In this document: piece by piece, positions 8,501 to 15,940 of the stretch | How positions within the stretch are numbered: the first letter of the stretch is position 1 | Layout of the letters: each line of letters begins with the position of its first letter | Assembly (NCBI GenBank): GCA_964565945.1 | Contig: CAZMGY010000021.1 | Location: 62,001 to 126,000 of the forward strand | From: CAZMGY01 sp964565945 [NCBI: uncultured bacterium] | Lineage (GTDB): Bacteria > GCA-001730085 | Length of the DNA stretch: 64,000 bases | Direction of reading: 5' to 3' | The notes under the pieces: model-generated | What the model was told of the DNA's origin: nothing | The model's database searches: none | What the model saw: the letters and a program-made list of their open reading frames with translations, nothing else | Made by a program: the position numbers and the translations under genes

Positions 8501-10835
8501 TACAGATCGATGGGCAGATGATTTTGAGAGCGATTATAGTCTAGAGGTAAGTCTACGAGATGGTCAAAAACAAAGTTTGAAAGGAAACGGACATGTTTTC
8601 TCCTGGTCTCAAGAAAGCTCCACATCTAACGGACAGCTCTACTGTGCGTTAGCAGCACTAGAAAAATGGATTTATATTGAAATTGATAAGGACGCAGATG
8701 TAGAGCCTGCGCTCAAGAGACTTATCGAAAACTCAAATTCTGTTGCAATAATAGGCGTGCTCCTAAATGTCGGTAAATACAAACCAAGCTTATTTACAAG
8801 CGCATTACAACCTTTTTTAGGGGTATATGAATTCTATCAAGCCGATGACAACCGCCTTCTAGATGCCGGGCATTGGTATGATGCTGGGGCATGGCCGTGT
8901 GAGGGTGAAAAAATATTTGAAATGGCCAAAGAGTGGCACTTTGCTCCGCACCGGAAAATTCCGTTGCGGCAATTAGCTGTTCAACTTGCTCTCAGTGATA
9001 AAGAGACAGCCTCTTTTATTAAGGAAGCTTCTGAAAGTTGGGAAACACATTCAGTCGAGGAAAAATATGATTTAGAGGTAAGGATATTAAAAGCTGAACT
9101 TGATCCTGAAAATTATAAGCCAGAAAAAGACCAACAATCTGGGCAGACATTATTGAGGTGTTATTACCCAGACAAGCTACAGAAGGACATAGAAGATTTT
9201 CAGAAAAGAAAAAGTCCGAGATGGCATGCTGTTACTATACCTATTCAATGTGAAGAATTATTGGCTTCGTCTCATAACATTACTGATGAAGAGGCTGAGA
9301 GATTAGCTTCTGCACTCAATGTTGTTCCTATAGAAGAAGATGAAGAGAGCATCCTCGCGACAGAAGCGGCGATCGCAGCTACGTTGTTAATAAAGGCACC
9401 TAGCTGGCTAGACAAAAACCCTGATCTTAAAAAGAAAACAAATGAAATTATTCAAAATATAATTTCTAGTATTGGAGACACCTTAGAATCTTTGAGAGCT
9501 ACCGGACATCTTATGAGTGATAGGTCGCTTGCCTTTGCCACTCATGTTGTTGTTGAAGAATTTATAAACAACCCGTCCCATGATAGGGACGTAGATGCTT
9601 CTGTATTAAGAATTTTAACCAGTGGTGACAACCAGGCTGTCTTCATTTTGATGAATGCGGCTTATCAAAATAGAGATAAGCTAGGTGATCGCTGGTGGCG
9701 TCTCATACAAATATCAATCTTTTGTGCTGGACTTAATAGCCTTAGTCCGGGCTTTAGAGAAGATGAAGATAAATCGATTGAATTACGTTGGGCGCGTTGG
9801 TTGATATGGTTGCGCACCCGTGATTTAAACGTTTCAGTAAATGCAGAAGCTATTGACCCAATCGGATTAGCGGTTCGTGTGGATCGTTTAAAAATGGCTC
9901 GTATTAAACGGCTATTTGGAAAAGATACAGACGGACGTTTGCGTTACTATCATCGAGGGTTTTTTGGCCTTGAGACCTACACGTTGGATAAAATGTTTTC
10001 ATGGATGCTGAGTGATCATGGGCAAGGGGCTGACAATAGTTCGGATGTGCGTCTCTTAACTCAAAAACTTTGGGTGTTCGAAGCTTGGAGAAAGCAAAAA
10101 AGCGAAGAAGCCAACGATGAAGATAATGACCGTGATAGCCTTCCAAGCGATTTAGGTTACTCGCTTCTTCAAAAGCTATCAAAGCTTATGCTGACTGCAC
10201 AAAAAGATGAAGCGTCTAAGATTTGGAAGCCGATACTTTCTATGGGCGTAGATGGTCATCATTCTATTGAGCATTTCATTGATGGGTGGCTGCTAGGAGT
10301 GGTTCAAACCAAAAATACAAACTCCCTTTCTCAGTTTTGGAGAGAATTAATTGAGTTTGCGCTCTTATCTCCCAACTGGTCTCCCAATAAATATTGGTAT
10401 AAAGGAGAAGAGTTATTTCGACATCTTTTAGGATTTGGCTTGATTAATCTTGCGGAGTTTGAAGGTGCTCAAAACATTATTTTCGAAATAAAGGATCTGT
10501 ATAAACGTTGGGCTGATACACACCTTTCTCAGGAAGAGGAAAATATAGCAGGCTTTGCATATTTTCTTTCCTCTAAAGTGGGGGCACCTATTCGGTATGA
10601 TGGTCTGCTGTGGATCAGAGACTCCTTGCGACCTCCCAATCCTGCATATTGGCGTCGAATGGAAACCGGACGCTCTCTTGTTGATCTTTTGGATGTTATC
10701 ATTACCGAAGAAACTAAACAAATATCTTCAGATTCTGAGTTTCGCGATGCGTTATTGAGGGTTGCAGCACATTTGGCTGATAGGCAAGTTCCTATTGCAT
10801 TATTGTTGCAAGAGAAGATTCGCCAGGTGCATTAG
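5583..10835 (+). CDS. Giant P-loop ATPase with nuclease-like N-terminus; candidate Avs-like defence protein
   Basis: A 1750-residue protein starting at TTG 5583, chosen because AAAGGAG (5571-5577) is ideally placed before it. Residues 19-90 look like a PD-(D/E)XK nuclease: GGAGYDFEDLI with E26, then IDDLLV with D66/D67, a beta strand, and SCK at 85-87. This resembles the DUF4297/Cap4-type nuclease at the front of some defence proteins. A P-loop ATPase follows: Walker A GSSGRGKS at 316-323 and Walker B VLIID at 378-382. The remaining ~1200 residues are mostly helical with many W/L-rich segments and no motif I recognise. The plan nuclease, NTPase, long helical sensor is that of Avs/STAND antiviral proteins. 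Its location beside a type I restriction operon supports a defence role. Function is inferred, not shown. Confidence 0.6.
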   Translation: MGKKEARRTKSKSTPRQTGGAGYDFEDLIAAWMMVKMLREIRLPGVEEFGTAIQWQAEVLGWEQIDDLLVTCVVEEEKKKQLAISCKSNMQVSGSGLPFDFLKNAWSLWIKGEPFNKENDCMMLVQKGSNQNFFTAWADLKYWCSEGDVETALARITASQKHSKIYNGVKAPDKSSNYTNEDTIALIRSLEVIPADFHLASSEYEDTSLSHCRDLLQDGSEETAKKLWDWLLKKAKVKRISGGTLQLSELWQELVPAFDLKDHPNFLSSWKSLKAISEEYKRSIEIELPNGHSVIRPAEEDLIEHLRDGPICIVYGSSGRGKSAVVKSTLDKKLSDWNQVWFSPENLDLASSERTRSEVGLLRPLQDVLAHSSEEKNVLIIDSAERINPDSRKIVKSLISNLLIHNGEQKSRLNWRVIIVGQTEAWASGNFHEISGLSSIQPIEISSLDPSDVRAALHSSNHLSWLASDNEALIALGNLKTLAWVMRAGTIFPKGGMNSISLPAIADRLWSYWTKDKIKLQNLLMQLAEREAQFERSFPISGFGIDVSQALDEGLECLPLRKRKETNSIEFEHDLGADWARFQRLKEIKNDISSWAPFASNPLWHNALRMMGQLLLREKTEQGTLWDVVYDEAEKTKVENPLAADILLDSLCLDPFAAHYLNERSDILFADNGARLNRLLKRFHHIATVSNVSSESLDIDPSLKLYLEDMQRLPIYGRWPQIAQFLSDHKEQVSSLISPTISKLCETWLTTTPLYLDPEANTPMPYRKVFAELALSTVRTLQLEQKKGHLWLTDDSEKPLYGAAFAAVNDLPDEVCEWALEMACRRPCKKEIPEALAAYREERRKEHREKLRTDKAYPERHERLRSMPSGISSHRDLPPWPLGPQGSVDNTFRDYCLNSNSMARLMYLRPEVASECLLAMLIDYSRSPLRDDLGLVYSHTGYPTAYWKSPFFQFLQLNSTIAMDSLISLVNFCTDRWADDFESDYSLEVSLRDGQKQSLKGNGHVFSWSQESSTSNGQLYCALAALEKWIYIEIDKDADVEPALKRLIENSNSVAIIGVLLNVGKYKPSLFTSALQPFLGVYEFYQADDNRLLDAGHWYDAGAWPCEGEKIFEMAKEWHFAPHRKIPLRQLAVQLALSDKETASFIKEASESWETHSVEEKYDLEVRILKAELDPENYKPEKDQQSGQTLLRCYYPDKLQKDIEDFQKRKSPRWHAVTIPIQCEELLASSHNITDEEAERLASALNVVPIEEDEESILATEAAIAATLLIKAPSWLDKNPDLKKKTNEIIQNIISSIGDTLESLRATGHLMSDRSLAFATHVVVEEFINNPSHDRDVDASVLRILTSGDNQAVFILMNAAYQNRDKLGDRWWRLIQISIFCAGLNSLSPGFREDEDKSIELRWARWLIWLRTRDLNVSVNAEAIDPIGLAVRVDRLKMARIKRLFGKDTDGRLRYYHRGFFGLETYTLDKMFSWMLSDHGQGADNSSDVRLLTQKLWVFEAWRKQKSEEANDEDNDRDSLPSDLGYSLLQKLSKLMLTAQKDEASKIWKPILSMGVDGHHSIEHFIDGWLLGVVQTKNTNSLSQFWRELIEFALLSPNWSPNKYWYKGEELFRHLLGFGLINLAEFEGAQNIIFEIKDLYKRWADTHLSQEEENIAGFAYFLSSKVGAPIRYDGLLWIRDSLRPPNPAYWRRMETGRSLVDLLDVIITEETKQISSDSEFRDALLRVAAHLADRQVPIALLLQEKIRQVH

Positions 10836-10896
10836 AAGTTTTATTGAATTATCAAACCAAACAATAACAATTTACGTTCACTTTGCACTTTAGTGA

Positions 10897-11109
10897 TTAC
10901 AGGTTACTTTGTGCGTAGTAATCGAGGTAAACCTCTTCAACCTTGTTTCCATTTGGTACTTTGACATCATGATGACCAGTGTCTAATTTTCCCTTTTCAA
11001 TTTGATCTGCAAGTGATCGTAATACCCAAGCCACGGCTTTGCCATTGCTGCAATCAATCTCTATATCGCATTTTAACCGTTCTTCGAAGTCTGGATCACC
11101 ATCGAGCAT
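10897..11109 (-). CDS. Small acidic protein, unknown function
   Basis: A 70-residue protein. On the minus strand AAAGGAG lies eight bases before the ATG at 11109, which supports a real gene despite the size. The sequence is acidic at the N-terminus (MLDGDPDFEERLKCDIEID) with a central helix AVAWVLRSLADQIEKG. I do not recognise a named family. Similar short proteins are common cargo in mobilizable elements. It is read toward the 3' end of the giant ATPase gene, separated by about 60 bases. Confidence 0.6.
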   Translation of the reverse strand: MLDGDPDFEERLKCDIEIDCSNGKAVAWVLRSLADQIEKGKLDTGHHDVKVPNGNKVEEVYLDYYAQSNL

Positions 11110-11219
11110 GTTTTAAACTCCTTTGCTGAGCTTTTTTTATATTTGTAGGGCTTCGCTATAGAGCATGATGTGAAAACATTAATGACGAGGTCAGTTTCAG
11201 CTTTTTGACAGAAAAAGCT

Positions 11220-11399
11220 TCAAGGGCATGGTGGCATATAAGTCAATTCACTTTGAATATTTTCAATAGATGCTAAAGCATTTCTTCTTTGATGCGTATG
11301 AGGTTCACTCATCGCAAGTTCGTTAAAAGCATTTCTTAAATATCCATGTAGCTCACTTTCGTTTTTTGCTGCCAATTCAAATCTTGTTACCAGTCTCAT
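11220..11399 (-). CDS. Small protein of the mobile element, unknown function
   Basis: A 59-residue protein. The ATG at 11399 is chosen over the upstream ATG at 11435 because a perfect AGGAGGT (11404-11410) sits four bases before it. The sequence begins MRLVTRFELAAKNESELHGY and continues with a helix containing LRNAFNELAMS, then RRNALASIENIQSEL; it is predicted to be helical. No family is recognised. It lies upstream of ardA on the opposite strand and, with the 70-residue gene next to it, forms a small minus-strand pair. Confidence 0.6.
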   Translation of the reverse strand: MRLVTRFELAAKNESELHGYLRNAFNELAMSEPHTHQRRNALASIENIQSELTYMPPCP

Positions 11400-11435
11400 T
11401 TTTACCTCCTGTTTGTGGAGGTCGCGTTTATTCAC

Positions 11436-11857
11436 GACCTTTGTTAAAGCCGCTTGTGCGCTGGAAAAATGGACTGCACCTTTGGTCGAAATATATGGAG
11501 AAGCGTGGCAAATCTCATGCTTGCAGTTCTAATGATCTCAAGTGCTTAAATAGGTTTTATAAAAGTCTGATAAAAACGCCCCTCATACAAAAGAGTAAGA
11601 GAGGCTGAATAACTAAATTGTTGGCTCACTTGAAAAAAATAAGAGAGCCAGTTGGTTTAATAGAAAAGATGAAGGACGCTGCGCCCCCTCAAATTCAAGA
11701 ATAATGACGGTTTCCATTTGGGTAAGTCTCAAATAGACCCTCCGCAATTTTTCTGGATTTTTTCACCCCCGCCTAGTCGCCCTAGTCGGCAGAAGTTCAG
11801 GCGCGAGGCAAAAACGCTTCGCTAAGAACTTCAAAACCGAATTTAGGAGATAATAAA
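11436..11857. other. Intergenic region upstream of ardA with hairpin and short direct repeat
   Basis: No convincing gene is seen in this 420-base stretch. A hairpin at 11622-11650 pairs TTGGCTC-A-CTT with AAG-A-GAGCCA around an A-rich loop; it is not followed by a T run, so it is not a standard terminator. At 11771-11787 the octamer CCTAGTCG occurs twice in a row with one base between. The region must contain the ardA promoter and ends with AGGAGAT just before the ardA ATG. It could also hold a transfer origin, but no nick site is identifiable. Confidence 0.4.
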
Positions 11858-12370
11858 ATGAGTGCAGAAATTAGAATTTATGTGGCATGTTTGGCAGCGT
11901 ATAACGGCGGTAGATTGCATGGCGTTTGGATTGACGCAACCGATGAGCTGGACGATATTCAAGAGCAAGTAAATATGATGCTAAAAGAAAGCCCAGAGCC
12001 AGACGCAGAAGAATGGGCGATACATGATTACGAGGGTTTTGGTGGTTATAGCGTTAGCGAATATTCAGGGTTTGAAGAGCTTCACGATGTTGCGTCTTTT
12101 ATTGAAGAATATCCAGAAATTGGTGGGGAGCTTTTAGATCATTGCTCAGACCTTGAAGAAGCCAGGAAAGCCATAGAAGAAAGCTATGCAGGATGCCATA
12201 AATCACTTGCAGATTTTGCCGAGGAAACAACCGAGGAAACAACCGAAATTCCTGAGCATTTACGGTATTACATTGATTATGAAAAAATGGGGCGTGATAT
12301 GGAAATGAGCGGAGACGTTTACACAATTGAAACAGGTTATGAGGAAGTGCATATATTTTGGAATCATTAA
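11858..12370 (+). CDS. ardA: Antirestriction protein ArdA
   Basis: A 170-residue ArdA-family protein, a DNA mimic that blocks type I restriction enzymes during entry of mobile DNA. Typical features are the opening RIYVACLAAYNGGRLHGVWID, the central EEWAIHDYEGFGGYSVSEY, and a very high content of Asp and Glu spread along the chain. AGGAGAT lies before the ATG. A strong terminator follows 26 bases after the stop. A 12-base in-frame tandem repeat adds an EETT duplication near residue 122. It is encoded on the same element as a type I restriction system, so the element carries both an enzyme and its class of inhibitor. Confidence 0.93.
   Translation: MSAEIRIYVACLAAYNGGRLHGVWIDATDELDDIQEQVNMMLKESPEPDAEEWAIHDYEGFGGYSVSEYSGFEELHDVASFIEEYPEIGGELLDHCSDLEEARKAIEESYAGCHKSLADFAEETTEETTEIPEHLRYYIDYEKMGRDMEMSGDVYTIETGYEEVHIFWNH
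12221..12244 (+). repeat. In-frame 12-base tandem duplication in ardA
   Basis: GAGGAAACAACC occurs twice in direct succession and encodes EETTEETT. The segment lies between the ArdA central region and its C-terminal part. A slippage duplication that keeps the frame would only lengthen an acidic linker, so the gene should stay functional. Confidence 0.85.
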
Positions 12371-12396
12371 AATAAATAATTATCCAAACATTTAAG

Positions 12397-12418
12397 GGCT
12401 CTTCGGAGCCTTTTTTTT
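12397..12418 (+). terminator. Rho-independent terminator of ardA
   Basis: GGCTC-TTCG-GAGCC forms a perfect five-pair stem with a stable UUCG tetraloop, followed directly by eight T residues. It lies 26 bases after the ardA stop codon on the same strand. Confidence 0.93.
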
Positions 12419-12436
12419 AGTGCTTAAAAAAATCGC

Positions 12437-12509
12437 CACCGAAAGATGGTACTTTTCGGCGGTTGGTGAGCGTTTCGTCGCTCAATCTCGACCACTGTTT
12501 TGCCAGTGG
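12437..12509. other. Cluster of three short hairpins downstream of ardA
   Basis: Within about 75 bases three inverted repeats follow each other: CCGAAAG with CTTTTCGG (12439-12459, one bulged T), GAGCG with CGCTC (12468-12483), and CCACTG with CAGTGG (12492-12509). None has a T tract on either strand suited to a terminator. The cluster lies between the ardA terminator and the SEC-C gene. It could be a structured RNA, a protein-binding locus or a replication/transfer site; nothing here decides among these. Confidence 0.4.
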
Positions 12510-12648
12510 ATTACGACAAGGGTAATATTTATTGTTTGGTAGTTATATGTTTATAGGTGTAACCACTTCTATAATTTGGTGCATTAAGATAGTCTAGTTA
12601 TGTGAGGGGTTAGATATGAAGATAATTGAAGTATCAGGAATATAGAAA

Positions 12649-13692
12649 ATGAAAACTGGTCGAAATGATCCTTGTCCTTGTGGTAGTGGAAAAAAATATA
12701 AGCATTGTTGCCTATCTGTAGCGCGCGCAGTAAATGATGAATTAAGTGATTTGTTGTCAGAACAAGAATTTGACTCAATAGAAGAGATGCAGGCAGCAGC
12801 AGATACCCTTGTGGCAAAACAAAACCTGAAAGCACAAGATTATTTTCTTGGGCTGTCTTCTGAACAAGTTTATCGAATGCTTAATTTTGCCTATGACACA
12901 CCTGAGCTTTTTCAATTTTCTGATCAACTATCCGTAGAGCCTGACGCACCCATCTTGATGTTAATGAATGGTATTGTTTCAGCTATTGATGACAAGGGAT
13001 TAACGGCAACAAAAGCCAGGGGTGGTCTGCCTCAAAAACTCTGTAGAGAAATATGGGATGATTACAGCAAATTATATGCTGATGATACTTTCGCTTCCTT
13101 TCACAAGGTCAATAAAGAAGATGATTTTTTTGAATTACATGTAACGCGCGTTATTCTTGAGTTGGCAGGATTTCTTCGCAAAACCAAGGGGCGCTTCTAT
13201 TTAACCAAAAAATATCAAAAGCTCGCCAGCAAGTCAGGGTTAAAAGGTCTTTATCCCATTATTTTTAAAACTTATTGTAGTGAGTTTAATTGGGGCTACT
13301 GGGATCATTACAATGATGTTCTCTTTATACAGCAATCGTTTTTATTTACTCTGTATTTGTTAAAGCAACATGGCGAGAAGATGACTTTTACTTCGGTCTA
13401 TGAGGATGATTTTCTGCGAGCCGTCCCTATGGTGGTTGATAAAATGGAAGGGTCGTCTTATTCCACCCCAGAAGAAGACTTGCGCCGTTGTTATTCCTCT
13501 AGGGCGATTAAGCGCTTTTTAGTGTTTTTAGGGTTAGCAGAGCTAGAAGTCATTAAGAACAATAAACATTATGACTATCATTATAAGATCAAAAAAACAC
13601 CGCTTTTTGATGCTGTGGTACATTTCAATTTTTTAGGCTCAAAAATCGGTAAGACAATTCATTCAAGTGTTCACAGCGATCATTTGCATTGA
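12649..13692 (+). CDS. SEC-C motif protein, unknown function
   Basis: A 347-residue protein with an N-terminal SEC-C zinc motif, GRNDPCPCGSGKKYKHCC (ligands around C9, C11, C20, C21), the same type as at the SecA C-terminus. The remaining 320 residues are not recognised; they include WDDYSKLY and FLRKTKGRFYLTKKYQKL, suggesting a mixed helical domain. SEC-C modules are attached to many unrelated cargo domains and often occur in mobile or defence regions. The ribosome-binding site is weak (CAGGAA about ten bases before the ATG). The 3' neighbour is the AbiE-like pair, 230 bases away. Confidence 0.75.
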   Translation: MKTGRNDPCPCGSGKKYKHCCLSVARAVNDELSDLLSEQEFDSIEEMQAAADTLVAKQNLKAQDYFLGLSSEQVYRMLNFAYDTPELFQFSDQLSVEPDAPILMLMNGIVSAIDDKGLTATKARGGLPQKLCREIWDDYSKLYADDTFASFHKVNKEDDFFELHVTRVILELAGFLRKTKGRFYLTKKYQKLASKSGLKGLYPIIFKTYCSEFNWGYWDHYNDVLFIQQSFLFTLYLLKQHGEKMTFTSVYEDDFLRAVPMVVDKMEGSSYSTPEEDLRRCYSSRAIKRFLVFLGLAELEVIKNNKHYDYHYKIKKTPLFDAVVHFNFLGSKIGKTIHSSVHSDHLH

Positions 13693-13793
13693 GCGGGGAA
13701 AATAGATCAATAAGTTTGAAACTAGCTGCATATGCACACTTAGAGTGTGCAAAAGCGCAGATATTTAAACTTACCTGGTGCCTGTTGGTTAGA

Positions 13794-13837
13794 AACCATT
13801 TTAAAAAAACATAATAAAAACAAGGGAAAATGGTTCT
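13794..13837. repeat. Inverted repeat upstream of the AbiE-like operon
   Basis: AACCATTTT and AAAATGGTT form a perfect nine-pair inverted repeat separated by an A-rich loop of about 26 bases. A second palindrome, GCACAC-TTAGA-GTGTGC, lies about 60 bases upstream. The role is unknown; autoregulatory sites are plausible because AbiEi-type antitoxins bind inverted repeats in their own promoters. Confidence 0.5.
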
Positions 13838-13873
13838 GGCCCCTAATAACGTCATGTTAATAGAAGTAAAAAC

Positions 13874-13902
13874 TTGACGATATTGGTGGTATAGAGTACG
13901 CT
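13874..13902 (+). promoter_or_regulatory. Likely promoter of the AbiE-like operon
   Basis: TTGACG at 13874 is separated by 17 bases from TACGCT. The -35 box is near consensus and the -10 box is weak. A good ribosome-binding site (AAGGAG) follows just before the ATG at 13925. The placement fits a sigma70-like promoter for the antitoxin-toxin pair. Confidence 0.5.
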
Positions 13903-13924
13903 ATTAAGGTAAGGAGAAATAGCC

Positions 13925-14650
13925 ATGAGTATTGCACAAGCCATTGAAAATTCGGTTAAATCCATGCCTTCTGGCCAGATTTTTGGCTATCAGGAGTTGC
14001 CTAGCTACGCTAAATCACCAGGGGCTGTGATTAAGGCGATTAGCCGTCTGGTGGCTGATAAGAGGTTGGAACGGTTTTCTAAGGGCAAGTTTTACGTACC
14101 CAAAAAAGGCATGTTAGGTGCTAGAAAACCCTCAGATAGTGAGTTGATCCGTTCAATGTTGTACAAGGACGGGCGTTTGCGTGGTTATGTGACTGGCCTA
14201 TCTCTCTATAATCAACTGGGTCTTACAACGCAGGTGCCGCGCACAATTACGGTTGCCTATAACGGTGGTCGTCAGAAAAAAGAATATGGAACAATTCGTA
14301 TTAAGACGGTCGTTACACGTGTTCCGATTAAGGAAAAGGACGTTAAGCTTCTTCAATATTTGGACGCGCTTAAAGACATAAAAAAAATTCTAGATTCTGA
14401 TGTAAATCTTTCTCTTAAGATTATTCGCGGCTATATATCTAAGTTATCTGATCGTGAGCGTAGTCGTTTGGTGGAACTGGCGCTAAATTACTATAACCCT
14501 CAAGTCAGAGCATTGGTTGGCTTATTGTTCACAGATTTAAAACTCTCGGTTCCAAGCTCTTTGGCTCACTCACTTAACCCAACAACGACCTATAAGCTTA
14601 AGCTGGATCGCTCAATGTGGCCAATGGCCAAAGAATGGAATATCCAATAA
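13925..14650 (+). CDS. DUF6088 / AbiEi-like antitoxin
   Basis: A 241-residue protein of the DUF6088 group, related to AbiEi antitoxins. The N-terminal winged-helix region is seen in SMPSGQIFGYQELPSYA and the following AVIKAISRLVADKRLERFSKGKFYVP. The next part, GYVTGLSLYNQLGLTTQVP, is typical of the AbiEi central domain. In type IV toxin-antitoxin systems this protein represses its own promoter and offsets the nucleotidyltransferase encoded next. AAGGAG precedes the ATG, and the stop overlaps the start of the toxin gene by one base, so the two are coupled. Confidence 0.85.
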   Translation: MSIAQAIENSVKSMPSGQIFGYQELPSYAKSPGAVIKAISRLVADKRLERFSKGKFYVPKKGMLGARKPSDSELIRSMLYKDGRLRGYVTGLSLYNQLGLTTQVPRTITVAYNGGRQKKEYGTIRIKTVVTRVPIKEKDVKLLQYLDALKDIKKILDSDVNLSLKIIRGYISKLSDRERSRLVELALNYYNPQVRALVGLLFTDLKLSVPSSLAHSLNPTTTYKLKLDRSMWPMAKEWNIQ

Positions 14651-15602
14651 TGAATTTACATGAGGATGATGAAGCATTTGCAGAATTAGTCGCTGTAACC
14701 GCTGAAACAATAGGCTTGCCGCAGGTCTATGTTGAAAAAGATTATTGGGTTACAAAAGCGCTTAAGAATTTATCAGAATCCAAGCATGTAGGTGAAGTGG
14801 TCTTTAAGGGTGGTACATCTTTATCCAAGGCCTATAGGTTAATTGATCGTTTTTCAGAAGATATTGATTTGGCTGTACTTGCAGGCGGCAAAGGTGATTC
14901 TGCACGTAAGAAACTACTTAAGAGCGTAGAGACTACTGCCAGCGAAGGCCTGATATGTGTGAAAGATGATGCACGGGAATCCAAAGGCTCAAAATTTCGT
15001 AAAACAGTTTATCAATATCCGCGAAGTATAGAAGGTGGTGACTTTGGGCAAGCATCTCCTGAATTATTGATCGAGGTTAATACATTTACCAATCCTGAGC
15101 CTTTTGAAACGCGGGAGCTGCAAACATTTATTGCCGAAGTTCTTACTGAAAAAGGCGAAACAGATTTAATAGCACAATATGTGCTTGAAGGTTTTCCTGT
15201 AAATGTATTGTCGGTCAGGCGTACCCTTGTTGAGAAAATGCTTGGTGTAATTAAAGATAGTTATCATGAAGACCCCGTTGCAAGGATGTCTGTTCGAATT
15301 CGACACATATATGATGTTTGTCTGATATTAAAGAATGATGAATATCGCGACTTTATTGCTAGCGATGAATTTATGTCGCTATGTAATATTTGTATTGAGG
15401 ATGAAAAGGCAGGGTTTTTGCCCCCTCTGATTGTTTCGATACACCATTAGTAGATGCGCCATTATTTTTCAGATTTAAGGATTGGAGTTCCTCTCTTAAT
15501 AATATATATACCGGCGCATTTTCAGATTTGGTGTATGGTGATCTACCAGCAATGGACGAGATTGAAGAAACGTTTAATTTTATCAAAGAGAATTTGAAGT
15601 AA
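14650..15602 (+). pseudogene. AbiEii-like nucleotidyltransferase toxin, frameshifted near the 3' end
   Basis: The protein starts at ATG 14650 (TAATG overlap with the antitoxin gene). AbiEii/AbiGii family marks are VYVEKDYWVTKAL, FKGGTSLSKAYRLIDRF and SEDIDLAV (the nucleotidyltransferase core), then RRTLVEKMLGVI. The open frame stops at 15450, but the normal family C-terminus continues in another frame to 15602: DCFDTPLVDAPLFF, then AFSDLVYGDLPAMDEIEE. Adding one T to the TTTTT run at 15415-15419 restores a single protein of about 316 residues (AGFFAPSDCF at the join). Either the gene has lost its last ~50 residues or the base is missing through a sequencing error. Such toxins transfer nucleotides onto RNA targets, tRNA in studied relatives. 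Confidence 0.82.
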
Positions 15603-15605
15603 TTA

Positions 15606-15926
15606 CTAAAAAATCCTTGATATTGGGAATTCACTATCTAATAAATTTAAAATATCTTGTGGCAGATATTCCATTGGATCGTCATAGCCAATTCGATATT
15701 GAGGATTATCAACTGGCATATATTCAATTCCATCTTTGCAAACTGAGTAGATGATTGTGTTATGCGGAGACCACCGCGAATATTTCACGGCGTAACCGGC
15801 ATCTTCTAGAACCTGCGCAATGATCGGTGTTTTAACGTCGCCATCGCCATCATCAAAACCAAACTTAGAAAAAGCCTCGCTCCAGTGATAAGAATTGCCG
15901 CAGGATTTACATTTCAAATCGTTCAT
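15606..15926 (-). CDS. Hypothetical protein with CxxC motif
   Basis: A 106-residue protein starting MNDLKCKSCGNSYHW, so the N-terminus has a CxxC that may bind zinc with a later Cys. The rest is acidic and aromatic, with YRIGYDDPMEYLPQDIL near the C-terminus. AAGGAAAGGA before the ATG supports translation. It lies just downstream of the relaxase gene on the same strand (15 bases) and probably belongs to the mobilization operon. No family is recognised. Confidence 0.6.
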   Translation of the reverse strand: MNDLKCKSCGNSYHWSEAFSKFGFDDGDGDVKTPIIAQVLEDAGYAVKYSRWSPHNTIIYSVCKDGIEYMPVDNPQYRIGYDDPMEYLPQDILNLLDSEFPISRIF

Positions 15927-15940
15927 ATTCTTTCCTTTCC

